From: Hoplostethus atlanticus
Lineage: Eukaryota; Chordata; Actinopteri; Trachichthyiformes; Trachichthyidae
Direction of reading: 5' to 3'
Length of the DNA stretch: 64,000 nucleotides
NCBI GenBank assembly: GCA_034670405.1
Contig: JAXDDX010000072.1
Coordinates: forward strand, 1,364,001-1,428,000
The first letter of the stretch is position 1. Each line of letters begins with the position of its first letter. The notes under the pieces were generated by a model, which saw only the letters and a program-made list of their open reading frames with translations, was not told the DNA's origin and made no database searches. Made by a program: the position numbers and the translations under genes. This document shows positions 12,598-24,612 of the stretch, one piece after another.

Positions 12598-15500
12598 TCA
12601 TTTCCTTTTTAACTTCCTGTTGTATTTCTCCAGCTGCTGTTTTCTCTCCTTCAATAACTGCCAGACTGTAACAGAAGCCCCTGAGAAGACAACATTACTG
12701 TTAGCATGCTGGTCCTGGGAAAAAACAGAAGGAAATAGTTCTTGGCCTAGAGGCTTGGCCTAGAGGCTTTGCAGTTGTGTCACAAATCTCCTATCAACCA
12801 CATCTGGTGCCATCATGGAGGTCCATTGGAGAATTGGCTGTGCGCAAATAATGGCTAAATATATAACAAGTGGGCTAGAAAAAGAGAAATATCTGAAAAA
12901 GATTGGTGAGGGTGTAGGTAAATTCAGTAGTTCTAAAATGAATAGTCTGATATGGTCATTTTCCCCCCAAGTTAAGGTTACTGTTACACAGGAAACTATC
13001 TTGTTTTAGCATCACCTCAGTTCATCTTAACACTTGGCTTTTGGCTTCGCTAGCCAGCTATCTTTTCAAACAGTGAGCAATGGTTGCCCGAAATGAGCGA
13101 TTGCTGGGCTCACTCGTGAAATCACCGCATTCGGATCTGACTGATGTGTTGCTGCACACGATTGATGTTGAGTCGAGTTTGAGTATTCAGTGTACGTATG
13201 CGACTAGCCGGACGTTAGAAGAGCTGCTGTTGGACTCGTTCAATGAGCTTTGAGTGGGGGATTCGATTTACTTGTACCAGTGTACCATTGTAGACTCAGT
13301 ATGTTTGAAGCTTGAGAATGATTCGTTCAAAATGATATTCCAAATAATGACAATCGTAAACTTGACATAACCATGGCAACGCAGAAAAAAAATATGATTT
13401 GAATGTTCAATTTAGTACAACATATCAATGAGGTCTGGATCAGATTTGAAAAAAATACAACTTGACTTTTTCTGTTGATTTGAAATAAGAAAATAAAACA
13501 ATGTGTCACTTTTTGAGGGGGAAAATGGAATTGAGACACTTTCAACTGCAAAATGAACAATAGTCTTGGACAGCTAAGTTGTACGTTTAGAAACGTAATC
13601 GGCTATTCACAGATATTGCTGCCCAAGAGCTGAGGACCTCCAATATGGCCGTCAAAAGGGTGTGTTACCTCACCAGAAAGCCCCTCTATAAGGACAACAA
13701 TATTCAATTCAAAGCTTTGTTTAGGGTTTATTTATTGTCTTACCAACTGCAAGAACAGGCAGGTAGACCATCAGCACAAACGGGAAGTGAATGTGCACCG
13801 GTGAAGTCAACTGGAATGAGTAAGAGCCCATCGACTCAAGGTAAGGCAGGGCCTGGTAAATAGTGATACCTGGAGAAGTAATAGAAACCTTAATAATCAT
13901 TTCCAGAAACAGAACACAGAAATGGAAGGGTTCTTCAAGTGTTCTTTGGTTACGTTAGTACTGTAAAGACCAAAAGAGCCCCCTGATTTGAAAGACAAAA
14001 CAAGTAAATCAGAATAAAGAACCCAGGATGGTTCTTAAACAGGTATTTTAATACTGATGATTTGGAGCGTTCCATACCTTCTTACAGTGTTTTTATAGCA
14101 CAGTGCTATGAAAACCCTGCCTAAATGGGTTCTTGACAGCACCATAACGCATTCTTCTATATTACAAACCTAAAGAACCATTTCTGTTTAATCAAGAACC
14201 CTTTTTTTTGAGTGTACATGCTTTGAAATCATCGAACAAACTTAGAAGGGCATAGTCCGATGGTTATGTGCCTAAAATGCCTGTTCAGTTTCCCAACATG
14301 TAGTGTTTGACTCATTGTAGCAAACGTATCTGTTAGGCACATGTGTGAATGTGAATGTGCTTTCCTCACACACTTCCTGGCATTTTATCACTCTGCTTTG
14401 CCAACTCATTTCCTGTGCGCTCACGCTACTTTCCTCACAGCGTCCGGTTCTTGACATGTTACTCTTAAAAGGCTAATATTATGTGTATGTCAAGCCCTGT
14501 CCATTTATCAGACCAAATGCAGTAGCTAATGCTCTATGATCTACGTTTTGCAAACCAATCACAATCACAATCGGTCACAATCAACATCAATGGAATGAAA
14601 GCCTAATTGCATGTAATAGTTCTTTGCTCTCTGATTAAACAATTTGTTCACCTTCTGTAGCGACTGACAGGATATATACGGGGATCCACAGTGTGTAGCG
14701 AGTCCAAAGCATGTGGCAGGAGGGTGTTTCCATAACGCACAGCAGCTCATGCGGATACCTGTTGGCAAAGAGAATGGTGGACCTGCATTACAAAATAGCT
14801 CAGGGGCTGTATCTGTGGAAAATTATTAAGTGGTGTTACTTCATTACGCTGCAGTGCTTTGTTCTCATGACAAGATACAGGGTACCCGCGGGGTCTTAAA
14901 AGTATTAAAAAAGCATTGAATTTAATATTCTCAAAATAAGGCCTTAAAAGTATTGACTTTCGTTTACAAAGTATTGAATTTCGTTTGCAAAGGTCTTAAA
15001 TTTCTTTCTTGTCCTTTCGTAGGATCAAATAAATACCGTAATGTCATGAATAACTGTCAAATGTATAAAATGTTTTGTGTGTAACGTTACAATTTACTCT
15101 GTTTGGTGTGGCTTGGACATTACGACAGTACAGGTAATGTTTACGTCAGTGTATTGACGCTCTTGACCGTGGAGTGTGCTGCTAACAAGCTAGCTCGTCG
15201 CCTCAGAATGGACAAGTGTCGTTTTAAGCATAGACATAGACGCCGCATTGGCCTGTGGATCGTACGTAAACGTCGCCGCCATATTGGTCCGGGCAATACT
15301 GGCCTGTAAACAAATACAAGTAAACGGGGGAGCTGCGTTTTTTCTGGATGAAAAGCACGTTTACATTTCTCAACCGATTTCAATGAGTCCTTTTTATATT
15401 CAAGGGTTTATGAGTAGAAAAAAAAGTTTTGTCTCCAGTTACTTAGAATCTCGATAGTTAGGCTTTAATCGCTGTGTATCAACTCTTTCTCTTTGGGAAA

Positions 15501-18500
15501 CCTTCAAAGTGTGAGAAAAGTTAGCTAGCCAGCTAACTACAGTCAGATTCATAATATGTCAGTCGCTTAGCCGAAACTAGTAGCTTGTCATAAAAATCGG
15601 TTTGGAGAAATATAGATATATAAATATAGATGAAAATCTCAATTATAGGCCATTTCAATTTTCCCTCTTTATTTGTCCACTGGGGATCAATAAAGGCGTA
15701 TCTTATCTTATAATAGTCTGTCTGTAATTGTCTGTCTTCGAGTATATCTGTATCCTTTCACTGCTATAAAAATATAGAAAGCAGACTGACTGCCAGTGTC
15801 TCACTATTGTAATTTGTATTTGCCGATTTTGTTCCATTTTTCTCAATGATGATCAATTATTAGTACTTGCGCTATTCAGATTTTTTCCCCCCAGTATTTC
15901 AAAGTGAATGAGCTGTGTTCTGACCTGGAGCACAAGAAAAGCTAAAATGATCGGGACATGGACAGAAAAAGAACTTTCTGCACATTTCATGTACGTTAAA
16001 TTATATTATATATGGACGTCTCCACAAGTATAAACCAAGGAATAAAAAAAAATAAGCCAAATCCATGCTTGACAAACCTGAGTTTTTACAATGCCTTATG
16101 ACAATGAATTATTTTCCACAACGTAGGTAATTCAGTTCATGTGAGCCTAACGTTGACACTGCTCTCTTGAGCGTCTAGCAGCGATTATAGCCTAACTAAG
16201 TAACTGGAGACAAAACCTTTTTTTTCCTACTCCACGTAGATCATAAACCCTTGAATATAAAAAAGGACTCATTGAAATCGGTTGAGAAATGTAAACGTTA
16301 TAGTGCTTTTCATCCAGAAAAAACGCAGCTTCCCGTTTACTTGTATTTGTTTACAGGCCAGTCTTGCCCGGACCAATATGGCGGTGACGTTTACGTATCG
16401 TAGCAATGGGCAGAAGCAGTCAATGCGGCGTCTATGTATATATGTCTATAGTTTTAAGGGGCTTTCACATGATCCGCGCAAAGTGTCGGCATCAACGTCA
16501 GGTTGGACGAGACTCCTTCACATGATCAGCATCACCCGCATCAGCCGGTGATCGTAGCTAACCACATCACCAATGATCATACTAGCACAGCCATAGAAGT
16601 GAATATAGACTGGCTGCATACATGTCCTGTACTAAACTGTCAACCAACCTGGTAGTCCCGTCTGTAAACCGACATCATTCCATGATACAGACTTTTTAGT
16701 CAGATCATGGTATGATTTAAGGTCATGTTGTATAATTCGGGATGCGCTGACACACATAAAACAAGTTTCTCTTCTATATATTTTTTTTAAATTTCACGGC
16801 TATGATATCAAACGCCTCTCTTTCCCACTGCTCTCTATCTCTAACCCGATCACTAATGAATAGCAAACTAAGAGCTATTAGATTCCAGTGATTGGTTGCG
16901 CGTCGCGAAGGTCAAAGTTGAATATAGTTGAACTTTGAGCGCAGTGCCAGGGGGTCTCCCAGTGTCTGTGCCCAGGGCGCAGAACGCCGAGGGCGGCGGC
17001 GACGCTAGGTTCGGCGGCGACGCTTGCCAAATAGGAAATGAATGCCAGCGCCGAGCGTTTTTGTCGCTGATCATGTGAAAGGCGCTCACAAAGCTATTGT
17101 GTATTAAATATTACTGTGAGTATTATAATAACATGTTTTATTAAATTCAAGTACTTGGTAAATAATTATTTTCTAGGGCTTAAAATCCATACTGATTTTC
17201 CATTATATCCTTCATACTTTTGCCAGTATGGCCGTGAAGTTGGCATTAAATTTAATTCTAAGTGATATTAAAAAGGTCTTAAAAAGTCTTAAATTTAACT
17301 TGGAGAATCCTGGGGGTACCATGAAAATAAAACTAGCAAAAGGTCATGGCGGTCATATTGGAGGTCCTCAACTTGGTCGTCTCGACACAATTGAGCAAAC
17401 GTGGTTAACTTCTCTACTGTTTTTGACTGGGAACTCATTTCATCACTGCTACATCTGATTTTGTGTTCAGATAATGTCTGCTTGTTAGCTAGCTAATTAG
17501 TATCGGGTTAACTATCACTGTCTTGTTGTAAACTCATCTGATTTACACACTAGTAGGAGCTAGCGTTGGTAGTAGCAATTGCATGTTAACATTGACTACT
17601 TTGCTAAATTAGCCTGCTGGCTAGTTAGCTAGCTAACAGTTTGCTCAGGTTAACTGAGCTGACTCTTCTCAAAACTTGTTTTGGAGTAGAGACTCGGGCT
17701 AAAGAAAAAGAAAAGGGCTAAAGTTTACTGAGTCACAGTAACCTACATTTGGAAACAAATGTACCTCATCACACTATTCGCTTTACTGTATTGACCCACA
17801 CCACTACAGTGTGTGTTTACAGTGTTATCAGTCTTTTTCTTGTGCAGTGGTTATATATTTAGCCATTATTAGTTCACAGCCAATTCTGCAATGGGCCTCC
17901 ATGGTGGTAATCGCTAGGAGACTGCAATTAAGAGACATGCCTTACAGTGGTGCATACCGTAATAGATCTAGGATATTCCACAGGAAGAACTGGACACACA
18001 CAACCGGTTTACTCTGGAATTCCTCCAGCATTATAACCACGACCAGCAGGAGGTTCCTCTCCATAACCTGAAAAAAGCAGTGATCATATATTTCAATAGC
18101 GGCCCATGAAAAGCTCATCGAAACACAATAAATATGTATATGAAATTCTGTGAAAAGGTTAGGTTGCGATTCCCACTTGGACAAAGCGAGGAAGAAGCCT
18201 GGCCTTCTCAATCCCGTCTGCGATATGGAAAAGCTCCAAGACGGAAAGCAGCTGGCACAGACACATCGCAAAGCCGACCGAGTAGAACGTGTCCGCCAAG
18301 GCATCTGGAAATTAAGAGAGAAGTTCATGGGCATAAGCAATAGCGTACAAAATAATGCTAACATATGCCATTTTGTGGAGGCTTGGATCCTATTTGCTGG
18401 TGCTATAGCTGGTTTTTTCTGAATCAGTTTAAAAGACTAAAAAATTTTGAGGGAAATTGGCTCATTGGTCAATTCATTACATGTTACGATAGGAGTACCA

Positions 18501-20434
18501 CCAAAATCATCTCGTGTCTCTGGCAGATGTTTCTATCCTGTGCTAACAGGTTAGCATACAGTGCGTTAAATGCCCGTAGGCAGCTAGCATCGTCTAACGC
18601 ACAAAGATAGGCATTTTAGTAATCCAGAGTTGGTGTTTTTTTTCTAACAATCCTCCTTTCACATAAAAGGTATGATGACCAACGGGCCAATTTCCCCAAA
18701 ACTCGGTGTTGTGCTTTAAACTGATAATTGAAAGAGTTAAAGGGCTGGAAAACATTATTTGTAGCATTTCCGTGGTTCTAAAGTTTGTTTTGACGCCGCT
18801 TTGTTGTGTCTTTTGAAAAAGATACATAAAACAGCATCGTGAACATTTACATTTTCATTTGAGTGGCCCCAGTGGGAATCAAACCCCTAACCCTAGCGGT
18901 GTTAGTGCCTTGCTCAACTGACTGATTTGTGCAGAGCCTTTGTGATGAAAATGAATGCTTACAGAGCTTTTGGGGAAGAAGGAGCAGGTACTACTAGACA
19001 CTCTTAACAGAAAGGGTTCCATACATAGTGCCAGAAAATGGTTCTTTAGGCTTGTACCATAGTAGAACGGTTCTCTAAAGCACCTTGCTCAGATAGTTCT
19101 ATGTGGAGTCTTTATGATGCTGTTAAGAACCCTTTTAAGAATGCCTTTTAAGAGTGTTTTGTTTTTCTCCATTTTAACAAACCACAGGGTTCTTTGAGTC
19201 AGGGTTCCATTTAGAACCACTACCCAACCCTAACCCAGGAACTCTTGAACAACCCAAATTTGTCTGGGTGTAGTTAAGTAATAATCAGCAGTATTTTCAT
19301 ATAAAGAAATGTTTTTCTACTCTCTGATTCAACCTCAGTTCATGAAAGCTTTCGTTTGGTGTCTGGTAGGTCTTTCCTCTGGTGCACAGAGGCGTTTTAA
19401 GAACTGGGTAGTTAGCATGAGCAGCGATAGCCACCGTGGCTGAACAAAGAAAAGAGCGCGGCCTACATAAACTTCATCGACAGAAAATCCAAGTAAGTCA
19501 CGTCACAGTACTGGACACACTGTTTGATTGACAGGTGATCTTGGGGAAGTGCAGTGCAGAAACACAACAGCGATGAGCACTGAGTGCCAAAGATGGCACA
19601 AAATCAAAGAAAATGAGGAACCTGAGTGTTACTTAACAGCTACTTAACAGCTAACAGTGGGTGCCCGATTACATTCCGAACCGCTTTCCACTTTGACGCA
19701 GCCTCACCTTGACCAAATGTGAGAAACCTGGCCATCGTGTTAGCCAGTATCCACGTGTGACAACAGAACTGGAACAGGTTATACATGAAAATGTAGGCAA
19801 GCCTGATGTAGAGCCTGCAAGAAAACAAAAAGACAGTGGGTTGTCAAATGTTTTTTCACATCACAAAACACCAAAGATTTGAATTGTTTTGGTTTTAGTT
19901 ATTGAATTGTATTTGTGTCTACACTGTATGCGGGGAGATAGTGGTGAAAGTAAAACCTATGATTATAATAGACATTCATTCTGGAATGGGGAGAAGGTCT
20001 AGTGAGTTAAATTACAGGGAAATTTAATTATTCCTCATTCTGCTGAGGACCCCTGGAACTCCTTCAAACAATCCTGGGATCCCCAGCACCCATAAAACCC
20101 CCCTTCAAGGACCCCTGGCAGCCCCCGCACCCCCACTTTGACAACTACTGACATCGACTGGAGTAATGTAACTTCATCCTGCTTTTTCCCTTGCATATAA
20201 ATTCCCCGCAGCTACTCAACACGCCCTGGAAAATAAAAGCCCATTCCACATCAAGTCTGAAGAGTGTCGCAACACTTTACACGTCGCGCGCATATACGCT
20301 TAATTTCGTCCGTAAAGAGGACTACTGCGTTTGAACGCCCTTTACAATCCACATCTGAGTTGGTCGAGAATCATCATATCCCAGGTAAAGTTAGTCGTAA
20401 GTTCTCGCGGTAAACGACGCTCCTCTTACCTCAT
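12598..20434 (-). CDS. hacd4: very-long-chain 3-hydroxyacyl-CoA dehydratase 4
   Basis: Seven minus-strand exons join in phase: 20430-20434 (only Met-Arg), 19708-19814, 18177-18304, 17958-18067, 14652-14758, 13744-13869 and 12598-12680 (stop TGA). The product is 221 residues; the human protein has about 232. HACD enzymes are multi-pass ER membrane proteins that dehydrate 3-hydroxyacyl-CoA in very-long-chain fatty acid elongation. Family words include YIFMYNLFQFCCHTWI (first membrane segment), ADTFYSVG, LPRFVQVMER and FFLWNILDLLRY. The catalytic pair of the family, a Tyr and a Glu seven residues apart, is kept as Tyr145 and Glu152 in the fifth exon. The C terminus is lysine/arginine rich (KLKRK), as expected for ER retention. 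The start is placed at ATGAG/gtaaga because only that frame joins exon 2; the N terminus is shorter than in mammals. An upstream start in another exon cannot be excluded. Confidence 0.9.
13597..13670 (-). repeat. fragment of a dispersed repeat shared with 17330 and 27610
   Basis: In reverse complement this stretch reads through a ggccatattggaggtcctcag core that recurs in plus orientation near 17345-17380 and 27640-27665. The three copies share flanking words such as ctgtttttgactgggaact. It is a dispersed, unclassified element lying in hacd4 intron 6. Confidence 0.6.
13990..14218. repeat. diverged MITE remnant rich in AAGAACC/GGTTCTT words
   Basis: Repeated aaagaacc, ggttctt and aagaaccc words end in tttgagtgtaca. 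They resemble the clearer copy at 18998-19158. Boundaries are uncertain. It is in hacd4 intron 5. Confidence 0.4.
15229..16450. mobile_element. foldback element with about 250 bp inverted arms
   Basis: The left arm (about 15229-15474) and right arm (about 16177-16450) are reverse complements with a few indels. They share words such as catattggtccgggcaa, ggcctgtaaacaaatacaag and caaccgatttcaatgagtcc. The 700 bp centre is AT rich without a coding frame. It is nested within the larger element at 14878-17323. Confidence 0.75.
16455..17090. mobile_element. short TIR element with CTTTCACATGATC ends
   Basis: GGGGCTTTCACATGATC at the left and GATCATGTGAAAGGCGCT at the right form terminal inverted repeats around about 630 bp. 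An internal copy of the tcacatgatcagc word is near 16520. No transposase is seen, so it is non-autonomous. Confidence 0.55.
17330..17460 (+). repeat. dispersed repeat copy (catattggaggtcctcaac core)
   Basis: It shares its core and the ctgtttttgactgggaact word with 27640-27720, and its core in reverse with 13597-13670. Confidence 0.6.
18998..19158. mobile_element. 160 bp MITE with ACACTCTTAA ends
   Basis: It starts ACACTCTTAACAGAAAGG and ends CCTTTTAAGAGTGT, giving terminal inverted repeats, and is filled with ggttctt and agaaccc words. It lies in hacd4 intron 2. Confidence 0.6.
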
Positions 20435-21597
20435 CTTCCATTAGGTTGGAACCAGGAAAAAAACCCACTGCTGCAGTATCACCGTTTTCTGGCGTTTCTT
20501 CCACTTGATTTATAATTGTATAACTTCCAGTAGGAAACCGACGTCTCTATTCGTGACTATCTGACGTCGGATGGTTTTAACTCCTCGACGCAAGACGTCT
20601 GCAGCTATGAATTCCCTTTACGCCCCAAAAAGACTAGGGGGGAAAAATGAGGGGGGGGTTGTTGTTACATACAATGATACTACTACTAATTACAATTATT
20701 AGTATTACTAGAAGTAGTAATCTACAATAATAATCTATAATAATTAGTATTATGGATCATTATTGTAATTATAATCATTTTGATTAATGTGTTGATTTGA
20801 TTATTGATTCGAAATATACATATATGGAAACCCACATATATACACATTTACATGCACATTTACAATATAGGTCTCCATGAGAACAATGGCCACTTTTATG
20901 TGGTATGTTCTGCAAGTACTTACAACCATTGTACAGAAATATTTTGGAATATATATTAAATATATTTTACCCCAGGATATATCATCCAAGAATATGAGCT
21001 TATCCCAGGATGTATTATTCATCGATATACTTAAAGTGGCTTATATGTGCTCATCCCAGGACACATTATGCATAAATATATTCATTGACAGTTTGAAATA
21101 GCTTGCTGTATTCATTTTCTTATGGGAAATGTGACAGGGCAGGCTTAAACATTTCTGTATTCAAGTATTGCACATTCTCTGTCCACTTCACTCTAGATAG
21201 ATAGGTAGGTAGGTAGGTTGTTATTGGAGGTGCTGTTCTCATAAGAAATTACAACCACTGCCCCCTAGTGGTTGTTAGAAAGTAGTCATCACACAGAGTC
21301 AGGGTTACCACTGCAATGTCTGTCTTGTTTTATGTTGGCTATTTTCCAGCTGTGCAAATCCCATCAGACCAAATCAAAGCAAATGTTATTCCTAATGCAC
21401 ATTTCATTCAACAGTGTAACCTGAAGTGCTTTACAAACATAGTTAAAACAGTTCATGGCAATGACAAAGAAAGGCAAAAGTGTATAAATATATACATATG
21501 ATATATATATATGATGTATATGTATAACATATATTCCAAACTTTGATAACCTGGTTGTGCTTGTTGAGAAAAAAATCACCAGACTCCCAGAATTCAT

Positions 21598-21715
21598 TTG
21601 ATCATTTTCTCTACCCGCTTACTGGTTTTCGAGATGAGGAGGCTGGCGTCTATCCCAGCATTGGTGGAAGGCAAGAACACATGTACACAGACACTCACAT
21701 TCATACTGCCTCCTT
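21598..21715 (+). repeat. LINE or SINE 3'-tail remnant
   Basis: The order of ctacccgcttact, gaggctggcgtctatcccagca, ttggtggaaggcaag, acacagacactcacattcatac words is that of a very common fish retrotransposon tail. It is short and 5' truncated. Confidence 0.5.
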
Positions 21716-24413
21716 TTGGGTTGTATCGTGAGATCATTATGGGATATACTGTATGTGTGTAATCCGTGTTATGCCTCAGTGGGTGTCAGAGAGTGTTACC
21801 GGGGGTCAAAGGGCATCAGGGGTCCAGGCCAGGCGGGGAGAGGAGGGATATTACATGACTCCAGTGGTTAACAGTATTGATGACAACTTACGACTTTGTC
21901 ATCAGTACTTAACAGACTTTAAGACACATACTGTATGTATGTATGTACACATTAAACGTTTCAATAAACTGTAAGTCGTTTTTTAAGGCAATGATCAAAT
22001 TTGAGGAAACGTTGGGATGTTTGGAACATTGCAGCAGCAAATAGTAATAGGAATACCGCACAAAAATTATATAAATAAGAATAGAGCGTATGGAGGTATT
22101 AAACAACAGCAGAAGTTGATCTAGAAGAATGAAAAGCATGAAAATATCTGAATAACAGGTGTGTGTGTGTGTGTGCAGCAGATAAATTAATAAAAAGTAT
22201 GTATGAAAATATACAAAAATACAAATGGAAAATTATTTTTAAAAAATGTAAATATATAGCATAGGTGAAATACATGAGAATAATCTGTGAATTTAGAGCA
22301 TATGTACAGTATTTACATTAGCAGGTTATACACACATACAGAAAGTGTTGCCAGAAACTCGGGAAAGCTTTAGCTCCGTTACCTGCCTGGAAGAACAGCG
22401 CCCTCTTCCTGTTTTGTGCTGTAAAGCAATCCATCAGACTAAAATGCAGCGTAGAGGCTAGTAGAGACAGGCAATCTTCTCGGTGATGGTCTTGTGTGTT
22501 TACGGTAATTATACTAATGTCTCTAAATGAAGTGGTGATGATTTATTGATGTTAAAATGCTACACACAGCACCTTTTATTTTGACAATGCGTTAGGGGAT
22601 CAGGTTTTTCCCCTTACAGACCGGTCAACGTGACACTGGATATTCAATAACCTAGGAGGCCAAGCCAATTCCATTTTAAGTTTGAAATGTTCAAACGATG
22701 ACCTCTTCGTCTGAGCACCGACCGCCCCAGGAGCACGGAGGAACGAAACGCTACACTGGAAATCAAAGTTAGACCAGAGTCGGAAAGTGCTTTCACCCAG
22801 TCCCACATAAACAAGTACAAATCACAGCTGGAATGAAGGCCTGCAGTATACAACATGGCTTGTCTGTGATTTGTGCATCATTTGGTTGGCAACACAATGT
22901 ATACAAATGACAAAAGAAATTGTGTGACTAGATGTTGATAATATTAAGAAAAAATATTCTTTTATTTTATATTTTATGAGGTTACAATTGAAATTGCACT
23001 TGAATTTAAATAAACATATCCCCAGAAAAACCCATGCATTCTAGCCTGCCAGCAGCCTCAGTTTACTGTGAACCTGCATATACTGTGACGCCACAAAGCT
23101 GTGTAAAAAAAATAAATATATTTTTAAAAAAGGAATCTGGGTTAGCAACTATGATATTTTTAGTGGGCCCTTAGAATGAGATAGATACAGGCACAATCTG
23201 GGAAAACAAACTCTCAGTTTCAGTATCACGTTTCCACTGACTGTTACAAGCATCTCAACAGCTAGTAATGCTCCTCCTAAATACACCAAGGTGCAATCCA
23301 GGGTCACACCTCCATATAGTAAGTAGTCATCTAACCTTTTACCCTGCACCATGGGTTGGAAATCCCCTCGCCCAGCATTATCTCTGCCCCCTATCTGTTC
23401 TGATAAAAAAGCCGGTGACAGATGGAAAAGAGATTAGATTGGTTACAATGTCCCAGGACCTTGGCTGAGTGTCCGAATAGCACTGCCATATCCTGTCTGA
23501 TATTACAGGCTTGGGATTATGAATCATTTTCTGTATCAAACGCTGGGCTGCATGCATGCAGCACATTATGCCTTTGCTACCATGGCTAGCGATGTAGGGC
23601 AAACCTCCTTGTAACGTTTGCTGCCTTTGTTGTTTTGTGATATCTAGTTCTAAAAACATTTCTCAGAGGCAGGAGTTGCTCTGGAAGAAGAAATAATGTC
23701 ACTGGTTGAATTAAACCTCAATGGGCGGAGCCAAAGAATCACAATTTTTTTCCGGAAAAGCAAGTTAGCTAACTGGCAAACTTGAATGGCAAAGAAGGAA
23801 CTCTGGTCAAAATATTTTTTTAAATGGCAATGGCAACTTTGGGTCAAAACATATTTGGCATACATTTAATACCCGGGTCATATAGAGCACAGTCAAATAT
23901 TTGCTTAAAGTGATGAGAAAATATACACCAAAAATCATCTGTGTGTCATATCCTTTGTAGATCTTTGGCTCCGGTGATCCATGCTAACCACTAGCATTAT
24001 CTGAAAAGTGAGAAGACTCAGCATTTAGTAATACAAAGTTGTTAGTGCTTTTTATTATATGGCCTGTAGATTCATACATTTAAAAAAGTAGATATCATTA
24101 ACGCAATATAGCTGATGTAGCCAGGTTTATTTTTAGAACTATTTCAGGTGAGTAACCACGTATTCATCTGCTGCGCAGTGATTTTTAGCTGTGCACAGTC
24201 TCTCATCACCCACCACCTTCACCTCCTATGGAAACAGGGAAAGTAGTCCCTGGTGGCTCAAAACAGAACATTATTTTTGTATCAAAAATGTACACAAAAT
24301 ATTATTTTGTGTACATTTTTCCAGTCTCCTCCACAGTACTGCCAGCCATATATTATTTAAGATTACTTACCATTTAGTTTTGTTGAATTTCTCATTTTCT
24401 CAATATTGAGACA

Positions 24414-24612
24414 ATGCTAAAGTGTTAGCATGGAGTATACTATCACTCACCATAGTGTATGCTAAAGTGTTGGCATGAAGCCTACTGTCACTCATCATAG
24501 TGTATGCTAAAGTGTTAGCATGGAGCCTGCTGTCACTCAACATAGCGTATGCTAAAGTGTTAGCATGGAGCCTGCTGTCACTCAACACAGTGTATGCTAA
24601 AGTGTTAGCGTG
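24414..24612. repeat. 45 bp minisatellite, about 4.4 copies
   Basis: The word atgctaaagtgttagc starts at 24414, 24459, 24504, 24549 and 24594, exactly 45 bp apart. Copies differ by a few substitutions. Because 45 is a multiple of three, a 62-codon open frame appears on the minus strand; I regard it as an artefact. Confidence 0.92.

Larger units (their letters stand above)
14878..17323. mobile_element. outer hAT-like element with nested palindromic insertions, in hacd4 intron 4
   Basis: The left end reads CAGGGTACCCGCGGGGTCTT, followed by several TTAAAAGTATT-type words. The right end mirrors this with aaaggtcttaaaaagtcttaaa and CCTGGGGGTACC. Between them lie other elements: a foldback structure (15229-16450), a short TIR element with TTTCACATGATC ends (16455-17090) and a GGGGATCAATAAAG motif near 15682 typical of a LINE or SINE tail. 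No transposase frame is visible. The nest accounts for most of this 3.2 kb intron. Confidence 0.6.

Noticed and set aside
18134-18422. Plus-strand open frames of 69 and 90 codons
   Set aside because: They are the antisense of hacd4 exon 3, which is supported by phase, splice sites and family similarity.
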